Made by a program: the position numbers and the translations under genes. A model generated the notes under the pieces. The model ran no database searches. It saw only the letters and a program-made list of their open reading frames with translations, and was not told the origin of the DNA. 17,591 nucleotides of DNA from Tulasnella sp. 424 (lineage: Eukaryota; Basidiomycota; Agaricomycetes; Cantharellales; Tulasnellaceae). Positions 1 to 13,724 of this stretch are shown here, in pieces. The stretch spans positions 1-17,591 of the forward strand of contig WSUB01000354.1 in assembly GCA_019633425.1 (NCBI GenBank). Reading direction: 5' to 3'. Positions within the stretch are counted from its first letter, which is position 1. Each line of letters opens with the position of its first letter.

Positions 1-170
1 ATTGTGCCAGCACCGTCCGTCCAGAAGGAGTAGTAGTAGCCGTTGTTGGTGCCGGTCTGGCTGCTAGTGATAGTCTGACGGGCAACGAGGTCACGCTTCT
101 CGCTGCTGGGAGCGGCCAAGACGGCAGCAGTAGCAGTGCAGACGAGGAAAAGAGAAGAGAAGGAGACCAT
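1..170 (-). CDS. GH11 endo-1,4-beta-xylanase, copy 0 (5' part only)
   Basis: This is the first 56 codons plus 2 nt of a xylanase, running off the left edge of the window. The start ATG is read from 170-168. The protein begins [11 protein letters not shown], where the other copies have MFSF, so residue 2 is Val instead of Phe. It then has the same hydrophobic signal peptide (residues about 2-19), a Lys-Arg (25-26) that could be a kexin-type site, and the start of the GH11 fold with [10 protein letters not shown]. No stop or frameshift is seen in the visible part. Whether the gene is complete cannot be judged. It lies head-to-head with copy 1 and keeps the same upstream promoter sequence. Function (secreted hydrolysis of xylan main chains) is inherited from the complete copies. 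Confidence 0.9.
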   Translation of the reverse strand, partial: MVSFSSLFLVCTATAAVLAAPSSEKRDLVARQTITSSQTGTNNGYYYSFWTDGAGT

Positions 171-525
171 GATGCTGATGATTGCGACGCTTGGCGACTT
201 GGTTGGATCGCTCCATCCGCCAGCAGAGTCGTGCTTTTATAGTGCTTTCTGGCCCCCGAGTGATTCGAGTTTGGCTTCAATTATCCGCAGATCAAGTTCT
301 TTCAACTCCGGTACTAAACTCCGGACCAGGCATATTAGGAGCAAGAATGAGAAGGTGAATGTCGCTGAGATTACTCCATTTGGTGACCGAGCATATTTTT
401 AGTTGCGGATTGTATATATAGCTATTTCGTGGTGGAATATGTCTCTCGAAGCCTTGTTATCCGGCAAGGCGTCGAGTGGCGGGTATTGCTCGGGCTTCTC
501 GTTGCCGGACACTAGGAAACCTCGG
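171..525 (-). promoter_or_regulatory. promoter region of xylanase copy 0
   Basis: A TATA box (TATAAAA, read on the minus strand at 241-235) lies 65-71 nt before the ATG. Further upstream is a block conserved in all copies, about 383-358 (starts CCAAATGGAGTAATCTCAGC on the minus strand), and a second TATA-like stretch near 412-422. Near 450-490 there is an imperfect dyad, CTCGACGCC with GGCTTCGAG. No trans-acting factor is assigned; conservation among the copies is the evidence. Confidence 0.7.
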
Positions 526-528
526 GTT

Positions 529-550
529 GACTTTTAGCTCACTAAAAGTC
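529..550. repeat. short hairpin, 9-bp stem
   Basis: GACTTTTAG (529-537) and CTAAAAGTC (542-550) are perfect inverted repeats around a 4-nt loop. An 11-bp direct repeat, CGGGTTGACTT, occurs at 523-533 and 550-560 and overlaps both sides. The hairpin straddles the junction between the conserved xylanase upstream region and the inserted sequence shared with 4052-4664. Confidence 0.6.
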
Positions 551-560
551 GGGTTGACTT

Positions 561-964
561 CATCAAGAAAACGTGGGAGCTCCGCGTACATGGCGCCGTA
601 CCGTTCTGAGGCTGGTGAGACGCCGAGATTGTCTCGGCGTCCAATCCGAGAAGGGGAAGGGGCGTCTCTGCATAGAGTGTCCTGTCTCCATCCAGAGAGT
701 CTTTGATCTTTCTCGGACGAGATTAGCCATGACGGTCTGGAAGGGTATGGAAGGGTCGATATGTCGCGGGCACGCGTCTCAGGATGTCTCCACCGGGCCT
801 GGCAGAGCTCGGCGACGGCGACCTGAAGCATAGGATCCTCTCCTTGCCGAGACCTCAAACTCCAACAGATGTCACTCTTAGGACCCGCTTTCGGGCGTGA
901 GGGCGGCTGAGACTGCGAGAACTTTAAATTTGGCTCAAGCGCGAGAAATCACGTTTTCGTGATG
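561..964. mobile_element. MITE-like non-autonomous DNA transposon, 404 bp
   Basis: The left end reads CATCAAGAAAACGTG (561-575) and the reverse complement of the right end (964-950) reads CATCACGAAAACGTG, a 14/15 terminal inverted repeat. The 4-bp sequence ACTT flanks it on both sides (557-560 and 965-968). The related sequence in the unit-1 insert (reverse strand, near 4645) has a single ACTT and no insert, so it is an empty site. The element has no transposase-like frame and contains an internal perfect hairpin (619-641). Superfamily is not assigned: a 4-bp duplication is compatible with several, and a 6-bp reading (TGACTT) is possible but fits the empty site less well. Confidence 0.7.
619..641. 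repeat. perfect 10-bp hairpin inside the MITE-like element
   Basis: GACGCCGAGA (619-628) and TCTCGGCGTC (632-641) are exact inverted repeats separated by TTG. Confidence 0.75.
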
Positions 965-1259
965 ACTTAGTAAAGGGAATGACGGTAAGTTGTACGCTAG
1001 TCTTGGTAATATCAACGCGATTACCATGCGTAATCCAACATAGCATGTAACGTAGCCTAGGGGGTTTGAAAGAAATGGTCTCAAAAAAGACACCAAAATC
1101 AAGACTGAGGAGTTGTTTGGGAATCCGAGAAAGACACGTAAGTCGGGGCGGCACAACAGGAATCTGATTCGGATTCACAAGGAGTCTCTCAATAGTATCC
1201 GGACCCGAAATACAAACCGTTTCTCTCGGGTCACCAGTCTTGTTGACTCGCAACAATAT

Positions 1260-2550
1260 GCGTAGAATTTCCCTAGTCCTATTTTCCCTTTTCGTACATA
1301 AACTCTTTAGCTAGCTTATTATCCTCGTTCTCTCTTGTCACGTCTTATATATCTCTATCTTCTTTTCGCCTTCCTTGGTTAAGCCACGCGTCTTTCGATT
1401 TTGCTTTCATTTAATGTTTCTCCTGCCTTTGAACGACTAGAATGGCTCTCATTTCCTTAAGTTAATAAGCTAATTACTTAATCAAATAGATACCGTTTTA
1501 TAGGTGTCACTACCGTTGGGAATCTAGCCTTCATGGTCGTGGACGTTAGAATCGATGCGTGCAAGGGATGTTGAATGACCTCTCAGAGCTTGTTAGTACC
1601 TCGAGGGAAGGCAATGAGCTCGTTTCGGTATCCTTTATCCCTGTCACGGTCCGAGTGCGCTTCTGATCGCACCACAGTACAGGGAGCCTGCTCAACAACG
1701 GATAGACAATATTCGGTTCGCCAACTTACAAAGTCCCGACTCCCAGCTGTGAAGAAAGGACAGCCCTGCCGCCAAAGAAACTGTACATAGATCTTATACC
1801 GTCAAGGATTCTGCTCGGGTCCAGACTTAACCCATCGCATGGCTTTAACTATGTACATCTGCGCAAAAAGCATGGCGAAATTTAACCTCTGTGCCGGCTT
1901 CGACGCATTACTGGAGCAAGTGCTCGACGCACGGCACGTGCGACCCAAGTTGTATTATCCGGGTGTAGAGTCAGGGAAATGTTGCACTTTCGCAAAGCAG
2001 CCCCCGAGTTGCTTAACGATGTGTGCTACATTACGTCCCTTTTGCATTTCGAAAGATAGTGTTCGCCCGAGATTACCCCGCTGTCCATCTACTCTTGGTT
2101 TGATGTTCAACGCTGAATATTCCCCAAAGGTTATTATCATTATTATCAATGGCGCCGGCACTGGTAAACAACGTGCTTTCCGTGACAGCTGGTCCTTGGT
2201 TTGCGCTGAGGAGGCCGATGGTCTACATTTCAACAGCTAATTACGGACTTTCACGGAATGGAAGGCTTTCTTCTCGACGGGGATCAGCGAGTAAACTGCC
2301 GTCTGTAGTCGGTCCTGACAGACGCCAAGCTTGTTCTCTCGGCAAAGGGACATTCGCTAAGGTCGATCAAACCTCTCGTCCTTGCTGCCGGCGAACAAAC
2401 AGCCTGGGTACCCCACCATAAGCACTACATCCATACGCTATGATACACTTCCTCAAGCTCATTGTATTTATCCTTCTATTTAGCATTCTCCTATAGGTCA
2501 GGGTATAGGGACTATGAGGAAAACAGGTTTACAACCACTGAAGCACACTC
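1260..2550. other. stretch without a supportable gene
   Basis: After the shared repeat there is an A/T-rich pyrimidine-strand stretch (about 1260-1500) and then mixed sequence. The longest plus-strand frame is 1839-2240 (133 codons); its C-terminal half contains IIIINGAGTGKQ, which superficially resembles a P-loop. There is no signal peptide, no supporting neighbour, no second copy in the window and no recognisable family. I see no intact gene, RNA gene or promoter here. The transition to unit 1 lies near 2550 and is gradual because of divergence. Confidence 0.5.
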
Positions 2551-3200
2551 CAATGCTTCTGGGACGATTATAGGCTTCGTCAAACCAGGTGCCGTCCTCG
2601 AACAGGATAAGCCCGGATGCAGCCCTTTTCATCCATTCGTCCGGGCTGTGAGTGTTTTAGCTTTTAGAATATGACACTCCGCCAGGGAAAATCCTGATCG
2701 TTACGTCGTTCCTTTAATTTGGATCACGTTGCAGCGCATCATCTTTGAACCGCTTTGATCGAATCCCGCGAATTCAGTGGATGGGGTTGTGATTTCTCCT
2801 TTCACTTCTTGTCTTCTGTTCCCCTCGTTCCTTCTTCTCGTGATTGATGGGTTACGTACGGGTTGTCCGGCTTCTTCGGACTCCCAAGCCAAAGTATTGT
2901 TCTCTTCGGAAGCCGCCCAAACGAATGGGGTTAACGAACTCCTTGGACAGCTACGGTTTGTGCGTGGGTGAACGCGGCCTCAGATGGATCGACGGTTCGC
3001 AAATATTGAAGGAGTCCTAAGTCGGTGGGGGTGTTAAGCTGTAGAGTGCCGGACGATACTTACCCTCTTCTGCGCCGGCTTGGAGTCATTGTGGTCAATA
3101 CGTCAAGCTATGAAATGGAGAGGTATCAAGGGTGTTGAGTTATAGGGTTGCAGACCATCACGAGCGTGGAACAACACGAACACAGACAGCGGCTCCAGGC
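2550..3200 (+). pseudogene. thymidylate kinase relic in unit 1 (heavily decayed)
   Basis: This is recognised mainly through alignment with the clearer relics at 9330-10305 and 12740-13724. The best piece is 2878-2907, reading GLPSQSIVLF, which resembles the GLPxPDLVLF segment of eukaryotic dTMP kinases. A shifted frame follows, reading SEAAQTNG, like the SPEAAQxRGG segment. The P-loop exon and the FSANRWE exon are not recognisable here. It has no continuous reading frame and cannot encode an enzyme. Confidence 0.45.
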
Positions 3201-3389
3201 AGTCGACCTCGGAAGGCTAAGCTAGTACACTCGATTAATGATTGTGCTACACATACCGGATTGGACTTCGCAAGGGTCTTCCATCACCTCTAGGTACTTC
3301 CGTGTGAGGTCATTACAAATTCTCTCTTCATTTTAAGTAAGATCTGGAAATGCCCAAATTATCTCACTTGCTTCAGAACTCACGCTTGA

Positions 3390-3610
3390 TTAGGAGTCAG
3401 CCGCTCCCTTGCACTTTCAAGGATAAGCATGGTCCTCTAACGGTATCGAATTCTGTGCAGGAGGTAAACTTCGAGCGATCTCTGAGAGGATTCAAGAATG
3501 GTGGTGGATTCGCAGCGAAATGATCATGAGCGCCAAGGGCCCCGATCGCCGTCGACGCGTCTCAGCCAGTGGACTATGTCTCAAAGAGCACCCAGCATTC
3601 TTAGCATCGT
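3390..3610 (+). pseudogene. decayed frame of unknown identity (PLPCTFKDKH), unit 1
   Basis: One plus-strand frame reads PLPCTFKDKHGPLTV, then SVQEVNFERSLRG; after that a frameshift turns the IREWWS of the other units into FKNGGG. The same frame recurs in units 2, 3 and 4 upstream of each xylanase, in the same orientation as the xylanase. I do not recognise the protein family. Conservation of the frame suggests it was once coding, but it could be ordinary co-duplicated DNA. Confidence 0.35.
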
Positions 3611-3873
3611 CGTCGCAGTACTATCCTATTCAGAAACCGTTCGAGCTCCATGGGTCATGAATACGAAGGTAGTCAGGAAGATTCTCGTCGAAAGGCTGGG
3701 CGCCCTACGTCAGAGGGCCTCAACGAGAATGGAGGAAAGCTCGGGACTTTTGAGCATATAAGGTGCTGGTTGACGAGCTAGACTGCGGCGAAGTTCCACA
3801 TCCAGTGACAGTCCGATTTCTCCATGGAGGTGATACCGCTACAAAAGCTAAAGGGAGCGAGTCGGAGAGCCCC

Positions 3874-3900
3874 CCGAACCCGCCGATCCCGCCGATCCCG
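3874..3900. repeat. three tandem 9-bp repeats
   Basis: The units CCGAACCCG, CCGATCCCG and CCGATCCCG follow one another. The corresponding site in unit 2 (reverse strand, near 8650) has a single CCGATCGCC, so this is a local expansion in unit 1. Confidence 0.6.
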
Positions 3901-4051
3901 CGGCCGAATGGGGTCGACTCGTGTCAGCCCATTCGCACGCACCCCGAATTGGAGCCGTACGCAATTTGGAAGCATCTATAACGCTTCCCTCTTGTCTCAA
4001 TATGGTCCGTGGTCCAGAGTTGACAGAGGGCCGCGAATGGGGCAAACAATT

Positions 4052-4664
4052 TGACAGGTTTTGTCTGACGGAGGTGTCGAAACCCGAGGCTGACTAAGCG
4101 GAGATGACCGAGGATCGAGAACGCCGCTCTCGATCCGAATGTAGAAGTAGAGACGTCGGCTTTTGCTTGCAAACCGACTGATGACGCGGTGGAGGTACCT
4201 CACAAGCATCGGGTGACGAAAGCGATCTTGTTCACGTTTCTCACTTTCGCTCCCTTTTTTCACTCATCTCACTCCTCCCCCGTCTCTCTCCTTGGCTCCT
4301 CTAGTCGTGTAGTACCTCCCCACTACTCCTCTGCGCTCTGAGACGAATTTCTTGTACGTGAGATATGGCACCAGTCCCGTTGTCCGGGGTTTCGCGCCTC
4401 AAACGAGACTGGTGACCCGAGGGAAATGGTTTGCATTTCGGGTCCGGATACTAATGGGAGGTGGCTTTTGAATTCGAATTAGCTTCCTGTTGTGCAATCC
4501 CGACGTATATTTCTCAGATTCCTAACGAACTCCTCAGTCTGGGTTTTGGTGTCTTTTTTGAGACCGTTTCTCTCAAACCCCCTAGATTAGGTTACACATG
4601 TTAACTGCGTTGCTATAAACCAAAACTATCGTACAACTTGTCGGCATTCGTCCGACTAAGTCTA
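4052..4664 (+). repeat. 613-bp insert in unit 1, partly shared with 538-1245
   Basis: In units 2 and 4 the sequence GCAAAC(A/T)ACTT runs straight into (A)AAAGTGAACCC. In unit 1 the two parts are split, near 4051 and 4665, by about 613 bp. The right half (4380-4664) is an inverted match to DNA beside copy 0; the left half (4052-4380) is found only here. I see no terminal inverted repeats, no clear target-site duplication and no transposase frame. A plus-strand frame from about 4408 reads TGDPREMVCISGPDT before a stop. It may be a solo remnant of a transposable element, or duplicated host DNA. Confidence 0.5.
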
Positions 4665-4668
4665 CTCG

Positions 4669-6023
<1,355 letters not shown>

Positions 6024-6220
6024 ATCTCGTCCGAATTGCGTTCCATCGCCTGTGTTTCAGCTTAACACGGGGTTGCGAAGCGCCGGTAGTACAGACGAAT
6101 ATACACTGGTCTCCCCCTTTGACTTTTCGATAATATGCAGCAATATTCCGGAATTTTAAGTGAGTTTGAAAAACTATCTATCCCATGTCATGGGGTCTGT
6201 CTTGTTTGAAAGTGGAAATC
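6024..6220 (+). other. 3' flank of copy 1, homologous to the 3' flanks of copies 2-4
   Basis: This sequence follows the stop codon and matches the reverse strand below 7143, 10573 and 13998 (for example CCTTTGACTTTTCGAT). Homology fades near 6220. It probably contains the 3' UTR; no clear polyadenylation signal was identified. Confidence 0.6.
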
Positions 6221-6700
6221 GCAGTGATACGGGCGAGTTTCGTCGTCTTCTCTTAAACCGGTGCTGAGAGATGTGTTCGTCTTTTTGAGAGCCTGAATTC
6301 TATAGAAATATTTTCTTTGAGGTAACGGCGCCTGCATGCAACGTTCAGGTCAAAGCTGGACGGGGAAAGACACGGTGGCCACCGGTTTCCTGGCAGGTGT
6401 AGCGGCCGGATTAACAGCCTCCTTTTACGCCACTTGGGATTCCGGCTCGTATTATGCCAGGGTTTCTCACAGGAGTCCTCCCGCTATTGCAATGACTCAG
6501 TTTCAATAGCCTTAGGCTCGAGTTGGTCGCTGGTCGAGGCGACAATAAAAGCCGCCCAATTTATGGACAGAGTCGCGCATATCCAAACAAACCGTCTGTG
6601 TCACGTAGCTATACTGAGACGATATACTAACCAAATTGAATCGATACGCCAAAAAAAGTTTAGCTGGTAGAAGTAGCACTCGTCCCGCGTCCCCGTCAGT
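6221..6700. other. unique spacer between convergent copies 1 and 2
   Basis: This segment has no second copy in the window. It separates the two arms of the tail-to-tail inverted repeat. It contains one small frame (6336-6509, listed separately) and nothing else that I can support as a gene. Confidence 0.5.
6336..6509 (+). CDS. possible small ORF, 57 aa, hypothetical
   Basis: An ATG at 6336-6338 opens a 57-codon frame ending in TAG (6507-6509). The product has a short glycine/alanine-rich hydrophobic stretch (GFLAGVAAGLTASFYA, about residues 17-32), followed by a polar tail. The stretch could be a membrane segment with small-residue spacing, but it is short. There is no signal of splicing, no TATA box close by and no second copy. 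It may be a chance frame or an exon remnant. I do not recognise it. Confidence 0.2.
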   Translation: MQRSGQSWTGKDTVATGFLAGVAAGLTASFYATWDSGSYYARVSHRSPPAIAMTQFQ

Positions 6701-6731
6701 ACTGCAACGACGCGGTTACTAGCGCACTTAC

Positions 6732-6864
6732 CAGGGAATCTGATCAATCTCACTTTCTGCTCTCCAAGTCCCTCTACCAGCTTGTTGGAGATGATTCCAA
6801 CTTAAGAGCTCTTTCTAGATCGGTCGAGCCCCTTGATTACGATGAATGTCCCGCGACCTGACAT
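6732..6864 (-). pseudogene. thymidylate kinase relic A (first exon only)
   Basis: From an ATG at 6864 the minus strand reads MSGRGTFIVIKGLDRSRKSS and then a TAA stop. Beyond the stop it continues IISNKLVEGLGEQKV and LIRFP up to a GTAAGT donor at 6731. Eukaryotic dTMP kinases start with a similar FIVIEGLDRSGKSTQ P-loop and an RFP segment. Here the acidic residue before the loop is Lys, the loop Gly is Arg, and a stop follows, so it is dead. Homology to relics B and C ends just inside the intron, near 6700, so the later exons are missing. Confidence 0.8.
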
Positions 6865-7142
6865 TGTGTGCTGTTGCTTATATCAATTCCCCTGACGCGA
6901 GAAGTTATGACTTGAGATTTAAACCGCGGAAAGGGAGTCTATTGTGCCTCTCATCAATAATGTCTCAACGGCCATGACATGATTCAATAGGGTTTCAGAG
7001 TCATTTCCGAATTCCGGAAATATTGCCGCAGATGATCGAAAAGTCAAAGGGCGAGACCAGAGTATATTCGTACGTACAAGCGGCGCTTCGCAACCCTGTG
7101 TTAAGCTGAAGCACAGGAGATGGAGCCCACTTCGGAAGAAGT

Positions 7143-8490
<1,348 letters not shown>

Positions 8491-8938
8491 TTGAAGTTGT
8501 TTGCGCCATTCACGCTCCTCGCTTAACTCTGGGCCACGGGTCATATTGGGACAAGGGTACGCGTCATAGATGCTTCCAGAATGCGTGCGGCTTCAGCTCG
8601 GCGTGTGTTCGACCGGGCTGAGAACGACCCCATTCGGCTAGGCGATCGGCCGGCTCTCCGACTCGCTCCCTTCAGCTTTTTGTATCAGTTTCATCTCAAT
8701 GGAGGAATCGGACTGTCACTGAATCAGGAAATGCGCCGTATTGTAACTCGCCGCTCAGTGCCTTATACGCTCAAAAGTCATGAGCTTTCCTCCATTCTCA
8801 TTGATGTCAACTGACATCTTTGACATAGGGCGCTCAAACATGATCCAGCCTTTCGACGAGAATCTTCCTGGTTACCATCGTATTCACGACCCATGTAGCT
8901 CGAGGGGTTTCTGAATATGACGTATTGCGACGGCGAAG

Positions 8939-9160
8939 CTAAGAGTGCTGGGTGCTCTTTGAGACGTAGTCCACTGGCTGAGACGCGTCGACGGCGAACC
9001 TCGGTAACGTGCCGCTCATTTCGCTGCGGATCGACCACCATTCCCTGATCCCTCTCAGAGATCGCTTGAAGTTTACCTCCTGCGCAGAAATCGATACCGC
9101 CAGAGAACTATGCTTATCCTTGAAGGTGCAAGGGAGCGGCCGACTCCTAATCAGGTTCTG
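8939..9160 (-). pseudogene. decayed frame of unknown identity (PLPCTFKDKH), unit 2
   Basis: On the minus strand this frame reads RPLPCTFKDKHSSLAV, then SAQEVNFKRSLRGIREWWSI, and later LPRFAVDASQPVDYV. It is the most open version along with that of unit 4. It has no clear start and no recognised domain, and it lies between the kinase relic and the xylanase promoter. It is probably a remnant exon, or simply co-duplicated DNA. Confidence 0.35.
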
Positions 9161-9329
9161 AACCAAGTGAAATAATTTGGGCATTTCCAGATCTTACTGA
9201 AAATTAAGAGAGATTCTGCAATGACATCACACGGGAGAAACTAGAGGTAATGTAAGGCCCTTGTGATTTCCAAGCTAATATGTTTAGCACAGGCGTTGAT
9301 CGAGTGACCTAGCTTAGCTTTCCGAGGTC

Positions 9330-10305
9330 GACGCAGGTCGCTGGATGTGCTCGTGTTGCAGTTCCACGCCCGTGTCGGCCTCCACCCCCTCTGGTCGATT
9401 ATCCGACACACTGTATTCCTCTACATGTCATAGCTTAATCTATTGACAACAAATGACCTCAAAAGCGGCACAGAAGAGGTTAGTGTCGTCCAACAATCTT
9501 CAGCTTAGCACCGACTGAGGAGCTCTTCATTGCGAACCGTGGCTCCGTCTGCGGTGCTTCACCTAGTCGTACCCACGCACAGACCGTGGCTGTCCAAGGA
9601 TTTCGTTAATCCCATTCGTTTGGGCGGCTTCTGAAGAGCACAATATCTTGGCTTGGCACTCCGAGGAAGCCGGACAACCTACATGTAGCCCACCAATCAC
9701 GAGGAGGAGAAACGAGGGGAAAAGAAGACACGGAGAAATTACAACCCCATCCAGTGAACTCGCGGGACTCAATCAAAGCGTTTCAAATACGATGCGCTAC
9801 AACGAGATCCAAATTAAGGGAACGGTGTAACGATCAGGATTTTCCCTGGCGGAGGGCCATATTCTAAAAGCTAAAATACTCACAGCTCGAACGAACGGGC
9901 GAGTAATACTGCTGCCAGGCTAATCCTGTGGGAGGAGGGTTCCAGATTTTGTAACGCGAATGTCGTCCTCCCAAGGTGCCGACGTGCGAGACCTCCCATC
10001 GACTGGCAGAGAAAGGGAAATGAACAGCCGGACTGTCCAAGTCAGATTAGACTTTAAGTACTAAGTACAAGTGGATCATTTTGTCTATGGGAGTGGTCCT
10101 GTCTTTCCTTGTGGTGGTTATTCTTCCAAGTCAGGTGGCATACTGCAACGACGCGGTCACTAGCGCACTTACCACGGACTCTGATCAATTTCACTCTCTG
10201 CTCTCCAAGTAACTCTACTAGCTTGTTGTAGATGATTCCAGCTGGACTGCTCTTTCTAGATCGGTCGAGCCCCTCGATTACGATGAATATCCCCGGACCT
10301 GACAT
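9330..10305 (-). pseudogene. thymidylate kinase relic B (most complete copy)
   Basis: Exon 1 (10305-10173) reads MSGPGIFIVIEGLDRSRKSS and later IIYNKLVELLGEQRVKLIRV, then a GTAAGT donor. The intron is 70 nt with a CTGAC branch site and an AG acceptor at 10103. Exon 2 (from 10102) reads DRTTPIDKMI, hits a TAA stop (10049-10047), then continues VHFPFSASRWEV. A later piece (9662-9633) reads GVPSQDIVLF. A possible last piece near 9390-9340 reads VEADTGVELQHEHI. The order and the total length of about 975 bp fit a four-to-five-exon dTMP kinase gene of about 210 codons. The P-loop has Arg for Gly and lacks the usual Thr-Gln after Lys-Ser. The family call is secure for exons 1-2, moderate for 9662-9633 and weak for the end. 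Confidence 0.8.
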
Positions 10306-10572
10306 TGTGTGCTATTGCTGTCAATTCCCTGACGCGTATGAATTGAAATGAAAACGCCCAGAGGGAGTCTATATTGCCTCGCATCAACAATTTCTTCACG
10401 CCTATGGCATGATTCAATAGCGTTTTAGAGTCACTTCAGAACTCCGGAAATATTGGCGCACATGATCGAAAAATCAGATGGCGAGACCAGTGCATATCCG
10501 TATATACAAGCGGCCCTTCGTAACCCTGTACTAAGCTGAGATACAGGCCACGGAACCCACTTCCGAAGAAAT

Positions 10573-11910
<1,338 letters not shown>

Positions 11911-12369
11911 GGGTCCTTGAATCATTCACTCTCCTCGCTTAACTCTGAGCCACGGACCATATTGAGACAATGTCAAGCGTCATAGATGTTTCCAAAACGC
12001 GTGCGGCTCCAGCTCGGCGTGTGTTCGAGCGGGCTGAGAACGACCCCATTCGGCCGGCTGTCCGACTCGCTCCTTTCAGCTTATGTAACAGTTCCACCTC
12101 AATGGAGAAATCGGACTGTCACCAAATCAGGAAATGCGCCGTATTCTAACTCGCCGGTCACTGCCTTATATGCTCAAAAGTCTGAGCTCTCCTCCATTCT
12201 TATTGATGCCCTCTGACATCTCTGACGTAGGGCGCTTAAACATGATCCAGCCTTTCGACGAGAATCTTCCTGGTTATCTTCGTATTCACGACCCATGCTG
12301 AGCGGTTTCTGAATATGACGTGCTGCGACGACGATGCCAAGAGTTTTGGGTGCTCTTGGCGACATAATG

Positions 12370-12560
12370 GACCGGCTGACACGCGTCGACGGCGAACCTC
12401 GGCGACTTGGCGGTCATTTCACTGCGGACCGACCATCATTCCCTGATCCCTCTCAGAGATCGCTTGGATTTTACCTCCTGCGCAGAAATCGATACCGCCA
12501 GAGGACTATGCTTATCCTTGAAGGTGCAAGGGAGCGGCCGACTCCTAATCAGGTTCTGAA
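12370..12560 (-). pseudogene. decayed frame of unknown identity (PLPCTFKDKH), unit 3
   Basis: On the minus strand it reads SRPLPCTFKDKHSPLAV, then KRSLRGIRE, then a TGA stop where units 2 and 4 have Trp, then SVRSEMTAKSPRFAVD. The in-frame stop indicates it is not a working exon. Confidence 0.35.
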
Positions 12561-12739
12561 CCAAGTGAGATAATTCGGGCATTTCTAGATCTTATTTAAA
12601 ATTAAGAGAGATTCTGCAATGACATCACACGGGAGTACCCAGAGGTGATTGAAAGCCCTTGTGATTTCCAATCTAATATGTGTAGCACAGTCGTTGATCG
12701 AGTGAGCTAGCTTAGCTTTCCGAGGTCGACACAGGTCGC

Positions 12740-13724
12740 TGTCTGTGTTCGTGCTGTTCCACGCTCGTGTTGGCCTGCACCCCTCTGGTAGATTATTCAG
12801 CACCCTAGATTCCTCTTCATATTTTAGCTGAGTATATTGACCACAATAGCATCAAAACCGGCGCAGAAGAAGGTAAGCATCGTCCAACAATCTCCACCTT
12901 AGCGCCGCCACTGACTGAGGAGCTCTTCATTGGGAGCCGTGAATCCGTCTGCAGTGCTTCACCTAGGCTAACCCACGCACAGACCGTAGCTGTCCACGGA
13001 GCTCGTTAATCCCATCTATTTGAGCGCCTTCTGAAGAGAACAATATCTTGACTCGGAACTCTGAAGAAGCCGGACAACCCGCATGTAGCCCATCAATCAC
13101 GAGGAGGGGGAACGAGGGAAAAAGAAGACAAGTAGTGAAAGGAGAAATCACAACCCCATCCAGTGAACTCGCGGGACTCAATCGAAGCGGTTCAAATGGG
13201 ATGCACTGCAACGCGGTCCAAATTTAGGGAACGGCGTAACGATCGAGATTTTCCCTGGCGGAGTGCCATATTCTAAAAGCTAAAACACTCACAGCTCGGA
13301 CGAACGGGTGAGTAATATTGCTGCTAGTCTTATCCTATGAGGGGAGGGTTTTAGATTTTATGAAGCGAATGTCGTCCTCCACGGTTCTGGCCTGCGCGAC
13401 CTCCTATCGATTGGCAGAGAAAGGGAAATGAATAACCCGATCGTCCAAGTCAGTCTCAGACTTGAGGTACGAGCTCATCATTTTTCCTATGGGAGTGGTC
13501 CCGTCCTTCCATGTGACGGTCATTCTTCCAAGCCAGGATCATCGAATAGGGTGCGGTGGCATACCGCAACGATGCGGTCACTAGCGCACTCACCAGGGAA
13601 TCTGATCAATTTCACTCTCTGCTCTCCAAGTGGCTCCACTAGCTTGTTCTAGACGATTCCAGTTGGCCTGCCTTTCAGATCGGTCTCGCCCCTCGATTAC
13701 GATGGATATCCCCCGACCTGGCAT
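12740..13724 (-). pseudogene. thymidylate kinase relic C
   Basis: Exon 1 (13724-13594) starts MPGRGISIVIEGRDRS, then suffers a net 2-nt deletion around the P-loop and has a TAG where relic B has a Tyr codon. It ends LIRFP before a GTGAGT donor, so it keeps the RFP segment lost in relic B. Exon 2 (about 13499-13400) reads TTPIGKMMSSYLKSETDLDD and then VIHFPFSANR, followed by TAG where Trp is expected. The acceptor site of the intron is mutated (AAGG for AAAGAC). A later piece (13062-13033) reads RVPSQDIVLF. Relics B and C decayed in different ways and together make the family clear. Confidence 0.8.

Larger units (their letters stand above)
538..1245 (-). repeat. inserted repeat shared, inverted, with 4052-4664
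   Basis: The sequence from about 965 to 1245 matches the reverse complement of about 4640-4380. Shared stretches include GGTTTGAAAGAAATGGTCTC, a run of A followed by GACACCAAAA, and TATCCGGACCCGAAAT. The first bases (538-560) also match the reverse complement of the right end of the unit-1 insert. On the minus strand a frame reads TGDPRETVCISGPDT, and the same frame reads TGDPREMVCISGPDT at the other occurrence, which may be a coding remnant. I do not recognise the family. The block is interrupted at 561-964 by a younger MITE-like element. Confidence 0.6.

Noticed and set aside
1839..2240. Possible P-loop NTPase from IIIINGAGTGKQ in a 133-codon frame
   Set aside because: The match is only a short glycine-rich motif with no other kinase or NTPase segment, no splice structure and no second copy.
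4052..4664. Insert as a complete DNA transposon or LTR
   Set aside because: No terminal inverted repeats, no LTR-type TG...CA ends and no clear target-site duplication could be found.
9648..9830. Frame reading SEEAGQPTCSPPITRRRNEG on the plus strand (also 2701-2892, minus)
   Set aside because: It lies opposite the kinase relic, and its conservation is explained by co-duplication of that relic.
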